Shown here: positions 1 to 7,011 of the stretch, piece after piece | Layout of the letters: each line of letters begins with the position of its first letter | Numbering within the stretch: position 1 is the stretch's first letter | NCBI GenBank assembly: GCA_035511075.1 | Contig: DATKFW010000058.1 | Coordinates: 1-64,000, forward strand | Direction of reading: 5' to 3' | DNA: 64,000 nt | From: DATAUD01 sp035511075 | GTDB lineage: Bacteria; Verrucomicrobiota; Verrucomicrobiia; Limisphaerales; Palsa-1400 | Translations under genes and position numbers: made by a program | Notes under the pieces: generated by a model | Database searches by the model: none | The model's input: only the letters and a program-made list of their open reading frames with translations | Told to the model about the DNA's origin: nothing

Positions 1-189
1 CATAGGAAAACGACAAGCCACCTCCTCTTTTGCGCGTGTTTTGACAGGCTTATCACTCCACTATTGTAACAAAGGCTCGAATCGAATTGCAGGCGGAAAA
101 TTTCTGTTTTTCAACAGCCTGTTAGAGCATCAAACATCGAAATAACTGCCAAAACGAGACACAACGCCCAGCCCAGCATCCATACCGAA

Positions 190-1014
190 ATGAACCCAGA
201 AAGAATCTACCAACAGCACCGAGAAGATGCTTTAAAGGGACAAATCGAGGCCGACAAATACTCGACTTTCGTGGCGATGCCTTTTCGTGACTCGTTCAGT
301 TATCAGTCCAAGAAAGTGTACAAAGAAATAATTCAAAAGGCGGCTGAGGTTGCAAACAACAAGAAAATTGCGAGGATCGAGTTCGACGTACCAAGAAGGG
401 TGGACGATGCGTCAGGCCAGGCAGTCCTAATAACTGAGGAGATCGTCGTCGATATACTAGAAAGCCACATTTTCTTGGCCGATCTGACATTTCAAAATCC
501 TGGTGTTATTTTAGAAACCGGAGTCGCACTTGGCCTGAAGCCAAATCGGCAAATCATTCTTATCTCACAAGGAACTGAAAAGGAGCTCCACTTCGACATC
601 AGGAATAACAACGTCAATTTTTATCAAAGTTCGGCCGATGTTGAAAAGTTGGCTGACGCAATGATTGCCGCTGCTGTCGCGTTCGAGGAAGATGCTGATA
701 AATATGTGAACGCCGTCGTCGAATCCTTGAGCGAGGCTGCAATTCTGTGTCTTCGGTGGCGTGGTGATAAAATGGCAAACAAACCCAACCAATCTCTTCA
801 CTCAGGAATTGCCCCACTCATTTTTACAGATTATGCAAAAGGTGAAGCTGTGTTGTTATTTACACTCGCAACTCAAGAATTGCTTCACCGAAAGCTCTTG
901 CGGATGACGTTCTTTAAAGAAAACAACCAAGATATGTTTGGTATGTACGCCACCAAGCTTGGAGAGATTCTTATCCGGAGAAAGTGGCCCGAGTTTTTCG
1001 GTCCAGGCCGTTGA
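190..1014 (+). CDS. TIR-like / nucleoside 2-deoxyribosyltransferase-like protein
   Basis: This 274-residue protein has an N-terminal alpha/beta domain (about residues 25-150). It opens with the strand motif FVAMPF and carries a later ADLT..NPGV..E.GVALGL segment followed by a strand ending in ILISQG. That layout is typical of the nucleoside deoxyribosyltransferase/TIR-like superfamily, where the Glu before G-x-A/G is the catalytic residue of N-glycosidases and NADases. The C-terminal half (about 160-274) is helical and unrecognised. No signal peptide or membrane segment is visible. The gene is visibly AT-richer than the core genes and lies beside toxin-antitoxin modules, so a role in stress or phage defence is possible. 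That role is inference; the fold assignment rests on motifs alone. Confidence 0.6.
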   Translation: MNPERIYQQHREDALKGQIEADKYSTFVAMPFRDSFSYQSKKVYKEIIQKAAEVANNKKIARIEFDVPRRVDDASGQAVLITEEIVVDILESHIFLADLTFQNPGVILETGVALGLKPNRQIILISQGTEKELHFDIRNNNVNFYQSSADVEKLADAMIAAAVAFEEDADKYVNAVVESLSEAAILCLRWRGDKMANKPNQSLHSGIAPLIFTDYAKGEAVLLFTLATQELLHRKLLRMTFFKENNQDMFGMYATKLGEILIRRKWPEFFGPGR

Positions 1015-1419
1015 AATAGATTGCCCTCGCCCCTCGATGGTTCTTTGTCGCGGTCACCGCGAGCCTTTCCCCTTTGCCCGTGCCCGTGGTTGCTGGGGAG
1101 CGGACTCTCTGCAATCGCGTCTCCCTTTTGGCGGGTGCCAAGAATTCCCGGCAATCAAAACGGATTCCCTGACGATTCACTCAGATCAGCTTGTGAGTCC
1201 GATTCTGTCACTGGTCCCACGACAATATTGTCCGTTTCCTTCGGCCGCGATTCCTGCCAACGCGCTTGCGCTGCATCATCAAAAGGAAGGTCAGTGAATT
1301 TCCGCGACAAATCCGAATGCGCCGCTGGCATTTTCTTCTTTGCCCCTTCATCCAGATACGGAGATGGGTCTTGCGCAAAGCCATTACCACACCGGATGTT
1401 GTCCCGCCAAGCGCGGCGC
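1015..1419. other. Intergenic stretch with palindrome and possible gene remnant
   Basis: No convincing complete gene is present here. A perfect palindrome TCGCGGT-C-ACCGCGA (1048-1062) follows the stop of the upstream gene by 33 bases. It is followed by short T runs, so it could act as a weak terminator. On the minus strand a 90-codon open frame (1155-1427) looks protein-like but has no good start codon; it is listed separately. Confidence 0.4.
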
Positions 1420-1427
1420 TCAGTACG
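1155..1427 (-). pseudogene. Possible C-terminal gene remnant, unrecognised
   Basis: The minus strand is open from the stop at 1428-1430 to the stop at 1155-1157. It encodes about 90 residues with a balanced, hydrophilic composition (for example the stretch FTDLPFDDAAQARWQESRP). There is no ATG, GTG or TTG near the 5' end; the first in-frame ATG is about a third of the way in. It runs directly up to the 3' end of the PIN toxin gene. It may be the tail of a gene whose front was lost during insertion of the toxin-antitoxin module. It could also be a chance open frame. Confidence 0.2.
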
Positions 1428-1806
1428 TCACCACTGACAGGTTTGGAATCCTTTGGAAATGATGGGTGTTGCTGGTCACGAGTTCCAGCCTGTGACAGAG
1501 CGCTGTCGCCGCAATCCATAAATCATTGTCGCCGATCAATTGGCCCGTGGCGCGCAATTGGCGGGATAGTTGGCCCGTCCGCCAAGCGATTTCGCGATCA
1601 ACGGTGAGAACTGTGTATAGCTGCAAGCACGTCCAACAGTCTTGTTCCCGGCCCGGCTCAAACCCCTCTGCGAACTCACTGACGCTGATTACACTGACAA
1701 ATAAAGGCGCATTGGGGCTCTGCCTCAGAAAGGATCGCGCAGGACCTTGCTGGCTGCGTTTCGTTTCCCGCTCGATGTCAATCAGAAATGTGGTGTCAAA
1801 TAGCAT
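1420..1806 (-). CDS. PIN-domain ribonuclease toxin (VapC-like)
   Basis: This 128-residue PIN-domain protein starts at the ATG at 1806. The acidic residues expected of a PIN nuclease are present: the Asp in the N-terminal FDTTFLID strand, the Glu in VSEFAEG and the Asp in GDNDLWIAA. A TSN/H strand lies near the C terminus. VapC toxins are Mg-dependent endoribonucleases that usually cleave tRNA or rRNA. The start is preferred over an upstream TTG because ATG overlaps the antitoxin stop as TGATG, a coupling arrangement typical of vapBC operons. The antitoxin gene lies directly upstream on the same strand. Target specificity cannot be read from the sequence. Confidence 0.85.
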   Translation of the reverse strand: MLFDTTFLIDIERETKRSQQGPARSFLRQSPNAPLFVSVISVSEFAEGFEPGREQDCWTCLQLYTVLTVDREIAWRTGQLSRQLRATGQLIGDNDLWIAATALCHRLELVTSNTHHFQRIPNLSVVTY

Positions 1807-2051
1807 CAACGCTCCGTCCAATGAGACGGACTGCGGGACGGTTCAGATTGCGCTTGCGTGAGGCGATCAAGCGCATCTTCGCTGAGGGGCGACGAACCGG
1901 CGCGGCGTTCAAGCTCGGCTGTTAAATCGCGAGCAAAGCGCGGTTTCACTGGAAATTCAGCGCGCCGCACGACGTCGGAAAGTGTCTCCAACGGATTCAC
2001 CTTAGCCGACTCCAATTTTTTCACCGCGTCCAACTCAAGCTCGACTGTCAT
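1806..2051 (-). CDS. Antitoxin paired with PIN toxin (VapB-like)
   Basis: This small 81-residue acidic/basic protein is encoded immediately upstream of the PIN toxin, and its stop codon shares a base with the toxin start. The N-terminal third (MTVELELDAVKKLE...) could form the DNA-binding part. The C-terminal part is rich in charged residues and prolines and would wrap the toxin, as antitoxins do. I do not recognise a specific antitoxin family, so the call rests on size, gene order and overlap. It probably autorepresses the operon with its partner. Confidence 0.65.
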   Translation of the reverse strand: MTVELELDAVKKLESAKVNPLETLSDVVRRAEFPVKPRFARDLTAELERRAGSSPLSEDALDRLTQAQSEPSRSPSHWTER

Positions 2052-2132
2052 ACTTAAAAACTGCCATGTTCGGGTTCGACCTTCAAGTCTTATTCGGGTT
2101 GCCCCGGAGGCGCTCTCGTGCGATAAGGAATA

Positions 2133-2177
2133 ACCGGTGGAGAGGTGGCAGAGTGGTTTAACGGCACGCCTGGAAAA
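2133..2177 (+). pseudogene. 5' half of a tRNA-Ser (truncated tRNA gene)
   Basis: Starting at 2139 the sequence reads as the acceptor 5' strand, D arm (GGCAGAGTGGTTTAACGG) and anticodon 5' strand and loop of a tRNA-Ser. The CTGGAAA loop (anticodon GGA) ends at about 2177. The expected 3' anticodon strand, long variable arm, T arm and acceptor 3' strand are absent; unrelated sequence and a MITE-like element follow. It cannot give a functional tRNA. The hexamer ACCGGT directly precedes it, exactly as at the second fragment near 41.9 kb. Confidence 0.75.
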
Positions 2178-2191
2178 TGACTTTGGCCCTC

Positions 2192-2357
2192 AGAGCGTGT
2201 TTTGAAAATATGTCGGACGGTCTTGCGGCGGGGCGGGCGGCTGGCTTCGTTTCTCCTCGGTTGCAGATTTCTCTCGAATATGCGCCCTCGTCGCGCCTCG
2301 CCATCCACCCCGCCGCGCTCGCAATCCCTTTCCCGATCTATTTTCAAAACACGCTCT
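2192..2357. mobile_element. MITE-like element with perfect 19-bp terminal inverted repeats
   Basis: AGAGCGTGTTTTGAAAATA at 2192-2210 is repeated in perfect inverted orientation at 2339-2357, giving a 166-bp element with no transposase gene. The internal sequence is GC-rich and non-coding. The ends resemble transposase recognition termini, so this is probably a non-autonomous element mobilised in trans by an IS elsewhere. No clear target-site duplication is seen. The left end lies 14 bases after the truncated tRNA-Ser. Confidence 0.7.
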
Positions 2358-2497
2358 TAAGCGTGAATCCGAAATAATCGGCAAAATCCTCCTCCTCCCG
2401 AAAATCCGGCATGGATGCCGCCGGTTTAAGGCGGGCGCGGTGAATTGGGGCCGGGCCCCAAAAACTATTGACAGGCCCCTCATTACGGGACGACACC

Positions 2498-2725
2498 GTG
2501 GCGGTGAAGATCACACAGATAGGACAGGTCACGATTCCTCTGGCGATGCGCCGAAAGCATGGCTTGCGGTCGGACGCTGAAGTAGTATTGATGGACCGAC
2601 CGGAGGGGGTGTTGGTTGTCAAAGCTCCGACGAAATCGCGCGGCAGACGCGTTCTTGCAACGTTGCTTCGAGGCGGCAAGGTCAAGGGGCGAACTAAAGA
2701 GTGGCTGAAGTTGACACGCGGATGA
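2498..2725 (+). CDS. AbrB/MazE-type antitoxin
   Basis: This 75-residue protein begins V(M)AVKITQIGQVTIPLAMRRKHGL, the classic swapped-hairpin AbrB/SpoVT DNA-binding domain. A basic C-terminal tail follows that would bind the toxin. GTG at 2498 (or 2504) is chosen over the upstream TTG at 2468 because the AbrB fold begins right there. The gene overlaps the following PIN toxin by four bases (ATGA). It should neutralise that toxin and repress its own promoter, as in other AbrB-type vapB systems. Confidence 0.85.
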   Translation: MAVKITQIGQVTIPLAMRRKHGLRSDAEVVLMDRPEGVLVVKAPTKSRGRRVLATLLRGGKVKGRTKEWLKLTRG

Positions 2726-3114
2726 TCCTGGTCGAGACCAGCGTCATTGCCGACATTTTCACAAAGGATCCTGACTGGTTTTTGTGGTCCAGCAGCCAGA
2801 TCGAGCGCGCGGCCTCGCAAGGACCTGTGGCGTATGATGCCATTGTTTTCGCGGAATTGGCCGTGAAATTTGATACGCAGAGGGAATTGGAAAATCGTCT
2901 TTCGGCGTTCACGTATTTGCCATTCCCACTCAGTGCCGCATTTCATGCTGGCAAAGTATTTGAAAAGTACCGGCGTGGGGGCGGCAAAAAGGGCCGTCCG
3001 CCCCCGGACTTCTTTATCGGCGCTCACGCGTACGTAGCCCATCTGCCGTTGCTAACCCGCGATCCTCGGCGCGTCCGAACATTTTTTCCTTCCGTTCGAC
3101 TGATCATTCCTTGA
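2722..3114 (+). CDS. PIN-domain ribonuclease toxin (VapC-like)
   Basis: This 130-residue PIN protein starts at the ATG that overlaps the antitoxin stop (ATGA at 2722-2725), which favours it over an upstream GTG at 2701. The N-terminal MILVETSVIADIF strand carries Glu where PIN proteins often have Asp, followed by an Asp five residues later. The Glu of VFAELAVKF and the Asp of PPDFFIGAHA and LTRDPRR complete the metal site. The PDFFIGAHA...LTRDP signature matches VapC-type toxins strongly. It is expected to cleave RNA when its AbrB-type antitoxin is degraded. Confidence 0.85.
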   Translation: MILVETSVIADIFTKDPDWFLWSSSQIERAASQGPVAYDAIVFAELAVKFDTQRELENRLSAFTYLPFPLSAAFHAGKVFEKYRRGGGKKGRPPPDFFIGAHAYVAHLPLLTRDPRRVRTFFPSVRLIIP

Positions 3115-3231
3115 CTGAAACTTGTGACGGGTCATTTACGGAAACGGGTCAGACAAGACTACCCCTGAGGGTGTTTGGCGAGGACCGCATTGAGATATTC
3201 CGAGTCATACTGTGCGAAAAGGATTGATTTT

Positions 3232-3250
3232 CGTGACACAGCGTGTCACG
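3232..3250. promoter_or_regulatory. Palindromic operator upstream of orphan antitoxin
   Basis: CGTGACAC-AGC-GTGTCACG is a perfect 8-bp inverted repeat with a 3-base centre. It ends 10 bases before the preferred ATG of the CopG/ParD-like antitoxin at 3261. Antitoxins of this family bind such palindromes to autorepress. Its position also argues against the GTG at 3243, which lies inside the repeat. Confidence 0.6.
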
Positions 3251-3260
3251 TTATGGCTGT

Positions 3261-3509
3261 ATGAATCGTCATCATATTACTCTTTCTGCGCCAGTCAGCA
3301 AAGCGTTGCGCGCGCAGGTGAGAAGCGGACGTTACAAGGACTTTTCCGCTGCCATTCAAGATGCCGCCTGGCATTATTTTGTTGGAAAACCCCCGGTCTT
3401 TGAAGAATACGCGGTGAAGGCGGAGGAAGTGGAAGTGGCTGCCACGCGCGATGTGGCTGGAATTCGGCGTGATCGCAAAGCGGGAAGGCTGAAAGCCTGG
3501 AAACCATGA
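3261..3509 (+). CDS. CopG/ParD-like antitoxin (orphan)
   Basis: This 82-residue protein begins MNRHHITLSAPVSKALRAQV, a ribbon-helix-helix start. A helix containing YKDFSAAIQDAAWHYF and a charged C-terminal segment follow, as in ParD-type antitoxins. The start at 3261 is preferred to GTG 3243 because it leaves the 3232-3250 palindrome as an upstream operator. The expected downstream toxin is missing: the stop overlaps an ATG (ATGA at 3506-3509) that opens only a 31-codon stub. It may still act as a repressor or anti-toxin for other modules. Confidence 0.65.
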   Translation: MNRHHITLSAPVSKALRAQVRSGRYKDFSAAIQDAAWHYFVGKPPVFEEYAVKAEEVEVAATRDVAGIRRDRKAGRLKAWKP

Positions 3510-3601
3510 TTTACGTCCGTTTGTCCGGGAAAACGAATGAACGAACAAATGCTTCTTCTTGGTTCATGTGTTTGATCAGGGAATCGGCAGCAGGGGTTTA
3601 A
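3506..3601 (+). pseudogene. Stub of a coupled toxin gene (truncated)
   Basis: An ATG overlapping the antitoxin stop by four bases opens a 31-codon frame beginning MIYVRLSG and ending at TAA. The remainder runs antisense into the 3' end of the next PIN gene. The overlap is the usual arrangement of an antitoxin-toxin pair. I therefore read this as the remaining 5' end of a ParE/RelE-size toxin, cut off by rearrangement. The peptide is too short to assign to a family. Confidence 0.35.
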
Positions 3602-3998
3602 ATCCTGCCTGGTCAAAATGGCGGTCGTTTGTCAGTGCTTCAACAATCTTTTCGTCGCTCATCACGAGGAAAGACGAGCAATCCACCAAGCCCCATTGCT
3701 TGTCTCCTCTTGACAGATATAAGTCGAGCGAACGTCGCAACAGAGTGGCGGTCACAAACACGACCCGGCAACGAGGATCGCTTATGAAGCGCTCGACAAT
3801 CTGTGAAAAGCGATCGCGGGCGCGTGTTCGGGCCAACCCATTGCCGGTTTCAGCGATAATCCAGTCAGTCAATACAATCGAATATCCACGACGCCCCAGA
3901 TCGCGCCAAGCGGCATCGGCTGGTGAATGAAGCTGATCAGAGGCATTCATCAAGGCGAGCCAGCCGTTGGTATCGAGAAAAATGACGTTACCCGGCAT
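3576..3998 (-). CDS. PIN-domain ribonuclease toxin
   Basis: This 140-residue PIN-domain protein contains the N-terminal VIFLDTNGWLAL strand with its metal-binding Asp, the Glu of IIAETGNGL, and the Asp of WGLVDCSSFLVM. The final acidic position is in LTNDRHFDQAGF. The DCSSF and NDRHF elements are typical of the PIN subgroup related to archaeal and cyanobacterial VapC toxins. The gene overlaps the preceding antitoxin by 11 bases on the same strand. Its 3' end overlaps the antisense toxin stub described separately, suggesting module-on-module insertion. Confidence 0.85.
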   Translation of the reverse strand: MPGNVIFLDTNGWLALMNASDQLHSPADAAWRDLGRRGYSIVLTDWIIAETGNGLARTRARDRFSQIVERFISDPRCRVVFVTATLLRRSLDLYLSRGDKQWGLVDCSSFLVMSDEKIVEALTNDRHFDQAGFKPLLPIP

Positions 3999-4224
3999 GA
4001 TTCACTTTAGGGTGCCCATAAAGATAATGATCCGCGTTTGTGGCAAGGTCGGGAATGCCGGTCTCGACGGCGCGTTCGCCAATTTGAAAGAGATCGAATT
4101 GATCTGGCAATGTGCTGTTGCCGACCGGTTCGTCGATTTGGACATGAACGGCGGTCCCGTCCGGAAGATGCGCTCCAGGTTCCAGCGTCACCACGTTTCC
4201 TTTGACCGTTCCACGGTAGATCAT
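3988..4224 (-). CDS. AF2212-type small antitoxin
   Basis: This 78-residue protein begins MIYRGTVKGNVVTLEPGAHLPDGTAVHV, which matches the small beta-barrel antitoxin family exemplified by AF2212 (DUF104-like) that pairs with PIN toxins. Its stop lies 11 bases inside the toxin gene, so the two are co-transcribed and probably coupled. The C-terminal 40 residues are less conserved and presumably bind the toxin. Confidence 0.7.
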   Translation of the reverse strand: MIYRGTVKGNVVTLEPGAHLPDGTAVHVQIDEPVGNSTLPDQFDLFQIGERAVETGIPDLATNADHYLYGHPKVNHAG

Positions 4225-4504
4225 GACAGAAATTTATCGCACTGGATACAAATAGGCAAGCAGCAGGCGTTTCACGCAATGACGCGCTGAGCTACCACGT
4301 GCTCCTGAATTATCAGGGATTTGCTCGAAAATGGGCAACCCGTATCAAATGGCATCCTTTTAGGATTGCAAATCCAAAGAAGGGCTTCAGGATGGCGCCG
4401 CTTAAATCCCTGGAGTCGGAGTCAAATTGGGCCGGTATTGTTGTGCCGCGGGGCCTCGGGCGGGGATGAGAGAATCAGCAAACAAATAAACCAAAAGGCA
4501 GTCC

Positions 4505-6952
4505 ATGAAAAACCGTATTCATCAAACCTGGTCGTTCGCCGTTCTGGTCGGCTCCATCTTATTGATTACCCTATCGTCCTTATGCGCGCAGACTTACACT
4601 TGGGCTGATAACGCGCAGGGCCAGGTGTTTCTGGCCTGCCCTGACTGTGACGACGGCACCAACACGTGCTACTATTACTACCCGTCCAACTTTATCTGGA
4701 GCCAGTCCGTGGAGACGAACAGTGGCTGCAACGGCATGGGAACAGTGGTTGTTGAACCGAGCAATTGGGACCCGGCTCCACCGGTGGGGATTTATCCCGG
4801 TGGTCCAGGGGCCGTCGGAGTGGATGTGGTTCTTGGCTCACCAGGCAATACTCTTCTGGATGTACCCGTCACCCTCAGTAGCCTGATGATTGAGTCCAAT
4901 GGCAGCCTGACCATAACCTCCGCCGGTGGGGTGACCGTCAGCAACCTGGACATTCAGGGCGATGGCGGCATTGGCAATGGCGGTGGCGGCGGCGGCGGAG
5001 CTTACGTGAACATTGTCTCGGGCGGAACGCTGACCAAATCCGGCGGCAATGGCACCTTTGGTTTTGAAGGGCCGCCGTATGGCGAATTTGTGGAGCTGGC
5101 GGCGGAAGACTTCAATTTTGTGATCATGTCCGGGACACTCGCTTTGCCGACCGGAGCCGATGGTCGTCTGACTGGCGGAACATTCTCCCTTTCAAATAAC
5201 ACCACGGTGCTCTTAACGGTGGACAGCAACGCCCAACCCGAGCTTACGGAGACGATCGCGGGTGTTGGCGAAGGCACGGTGTTAATGAATATTGGATTTG
5301 TTAATTGTGCCGGTTACGATTTCAACGGCAACTATCATTCGGGTTTGACACTCAATTTCCCGGGCAACATGTTTCAGTGGACGGGCGGCCAGTTCATAAA
5401 CGCGACGTTGACCAATGTCGGCGTATTCAATCTCACCAACACAACCGGGCTTTACGGCACCTATTTATACAACAACCGCACGGTGAATCTGGCCGATAAG
5501 AGCAGCCTCAACAATGGCGGCGCGATTTACAATAATGCCAGCGGCACGTTCAACATGGGCATGGATTCCAGGATCACGGACGGCGGATACTATTTCAACA
5601 ATTATGGATTGCTCGATATAACCGCCGGCGCGGCCTCGGCGCAAATCGCCTCGACCTTCCAAGACTATGGCGGGACCGTGGAAGTCGATAGTGGAGGGCT
5701 GACGTTTAATACGGTCAGCGGGAACTACTTCAGCAATGCGACGTTTGTCGTCGAAAGCGGGGCGGAACTGGATCTGAGCATTGCGAACGAAATTTTTACG
5801 AATAACACCACAGAGATCGAAGGCACCTTGACTGGATCAGGCGGGGGCACAGTGTTGATGAATAGCGGCACGGTTTATTCCTACGATCAAGCCACGCTGA
5901 ATTTCCCCGCCGCCATGTTTCAATGGCAGGGCGGCAACCTTGGCGGCGCGGACAGCTTTCTCACCAATATGGGTACCATCAATATTAGCGGCCCGGTCGG
6001 AATGACTGGCCAGCAGATTGCCAATAACGGAACCATGATCCAAAGCGGGACTGGCAGCATCGGCGACGCTACAGGATACCTTAACAATAATGCCTCCGGG
6101 GTCTATCAAATTCAAAATGACAACGGCGTGGCCATAAACATCTTTAACAACTTCGGCCTCTTTGAGAAAACGGGCGGGAGCGCCACGTCCGTCATAAGCG
6201 GGACATTTAATAATTCGGGAGTGATTGAACCCGGCACCGGATCGTTTTTGTTCACTGGCGGCGACTTCAATCAAAACGCGGGCACGCTGCAAATCACCCC
6301 GTCAATTTCATTTGGTCCCAACCGGCCGACCTACCAGAATGGCGGCACGATCACAGGCGTGGGCATGCTGGGTGGCACGGCGATCAACAATGCTGTGTAT
6401 GTGGAAGGGGGAACGCTGGCGCCCGGCAACCCGTTCGGCGCGCTCAATGTTCCCGGTGGAGGCGGCATCGCGCTGGAAAGCGGCGCGACTTTCAGCGTCG
6501 TTTTGGGCGGTTCAAACTTGTTCAGCCAACTGGCGGTCAGCAACGTAGCTTCGCTCAACGGCACGCTCAATGTGACACTTACCAATGGTTATGTGCCCAC
6601 TAAGGGCGCCCAATTCCAAATTATCTCCTGCAGCGGTCTTGGCGGCTCGGGATTTTCCAGCCTGAACGTTCCGCAAGGCCTATCCGTCAGCTACAGCAAC
6701 AACGGCGTCTTTCTATCGGTGGCAGTGCCTGTTGCGGCGCAGCTAGTGTCGCCGCAAATTAACGCGGGCACGGTCAGTTTCAATTTCGGGACCGTCAACG
6801 GCGAGAGTTACACCGTGCAACAAACCACCAACATCGAGACGACGAACTGGAATTTCTGCACCAACATCACCGGCAGCGGTTCGCTCTACAAATTCTCCGT
6901 GCCGGTGACCAACAACATCCACGCGAATTTCTTCCGCGTCCGCGAACCGTAA
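4505..6952 (+). CDS. Large secreted repeat protein with beta-helix-like body
   Basis: This 815-residue protein has an N-terminal signal peptide (basic start, then a hydrophobic stretch ending in LCAQ). A four-cysteine segment follows (CPDCDDGTNTC within about residues 45-60). The long body has Asn/Gly/Thr-rich imperfect repeats (NNGGAIYNNASG, NNFGLFEKTGG, FNNSGVIEPGTG), as in right-handed beta-helix or autotransporter-passenger proteins. There is no C-terminal outer-membrane barrel. The last 60 residues form the 'YTVQQTTN...W...FFRV' module also seen at the ends of two other secreted proteins here. It is probably exported and surface-associated; the ligand or function is unknown. AAGG 12 bases upstream could be the ribosome site. 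Confidence 0.75.
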   Translation: MKNRIHQTWSFAVLVGSILLITLSSLCAQTYTWADNAQGQVFLACPDCDDGTNTCYYYYPSNFIWSQSVETNSGCNGMGTVVVEPSNWDPAPPVGIYPGGPGAVGVDVVLGSPGNTLLDVPVTLSSLMIESNGSLTITSAGGVTVSNLDIQGDGGIGNGGGGGGGAYVNIVSGGTLTKSGGNGTFGFEGPPYGEFVELAAEDFNFVIMSGTLALPTGADGRLTGGTFSLSNNTTVLLTVDSNAQPELTETIAGVGEGTVLMNIGFVNCAGYDFNGNYHSGLTLNFPGNMFQWTGGQFINATLTNVGVFNLTNTTGLYGTYLYNNRTVNLADKSSLNNGGAIYNNASGTFNMGMDSRITDGGYYFNNYGLLDITAGAASAQIASTFQDYGGTVEVDSGGLTFNTVSGNYFSNATFVVESGAELDLSIANEIFTNNTTEIEGTLTGSGGGTVLMNSGTVYSYDQATLNFPAAMFQWQGGNLGGADSFLTNMGTINISGPVGMTGQQIANNGTMIQSGTGSIGDATGYLNNNASGVYQIQNDNGVAINIFNNFGLFEKTGGSATSVISGTFNNSGVIEPGTGSFLFTGGDFNQNAGTLQITPSISFGPNRPTYQNGGTITGVGMLGGTAINNAVYVEGGTLAPGNPFGALNVPGGGGIALESGATFSVVLGGSNLFSQLAVSNVASLNGTLNVTLTNGYVPTKGAQFQIISCSGLGGSGFSSLNVPQGLSVSYSNNGVFLSVAVPVAAQLVSPQINAGTVSFNFGTVNGESYTVQQTTNIETTNWNFCTNITGSGSLYKFSVPVTNNIHANFFRVREP

Positions 6953-7011
6953 TTTTCCGGCCGAACGAATTTTTCCCTTTTCTCCGGCGCGGTTGTCGAT
7001 GAGAATAAACC

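Noticed and set aside
1..189. Possible gene start running off the left edge on the minus strand
   Set aside because: A cat at position 1 could be a start codon, but the AGGAGG-like site is too far away and no coding sequence is visible.
3594..3612. T-arm-like GGTTTAAATCC hinting at a tRNA end
   Set aside because: The remaining tRNA arms do not fold around it and it lies in the coding end of the PIN toxin gene.
4321..4608. Plus-strand frame before the secreted repeat protein
   Set aside because: It overlaps the signal peptide region of the real gene in another frame and has no domain.
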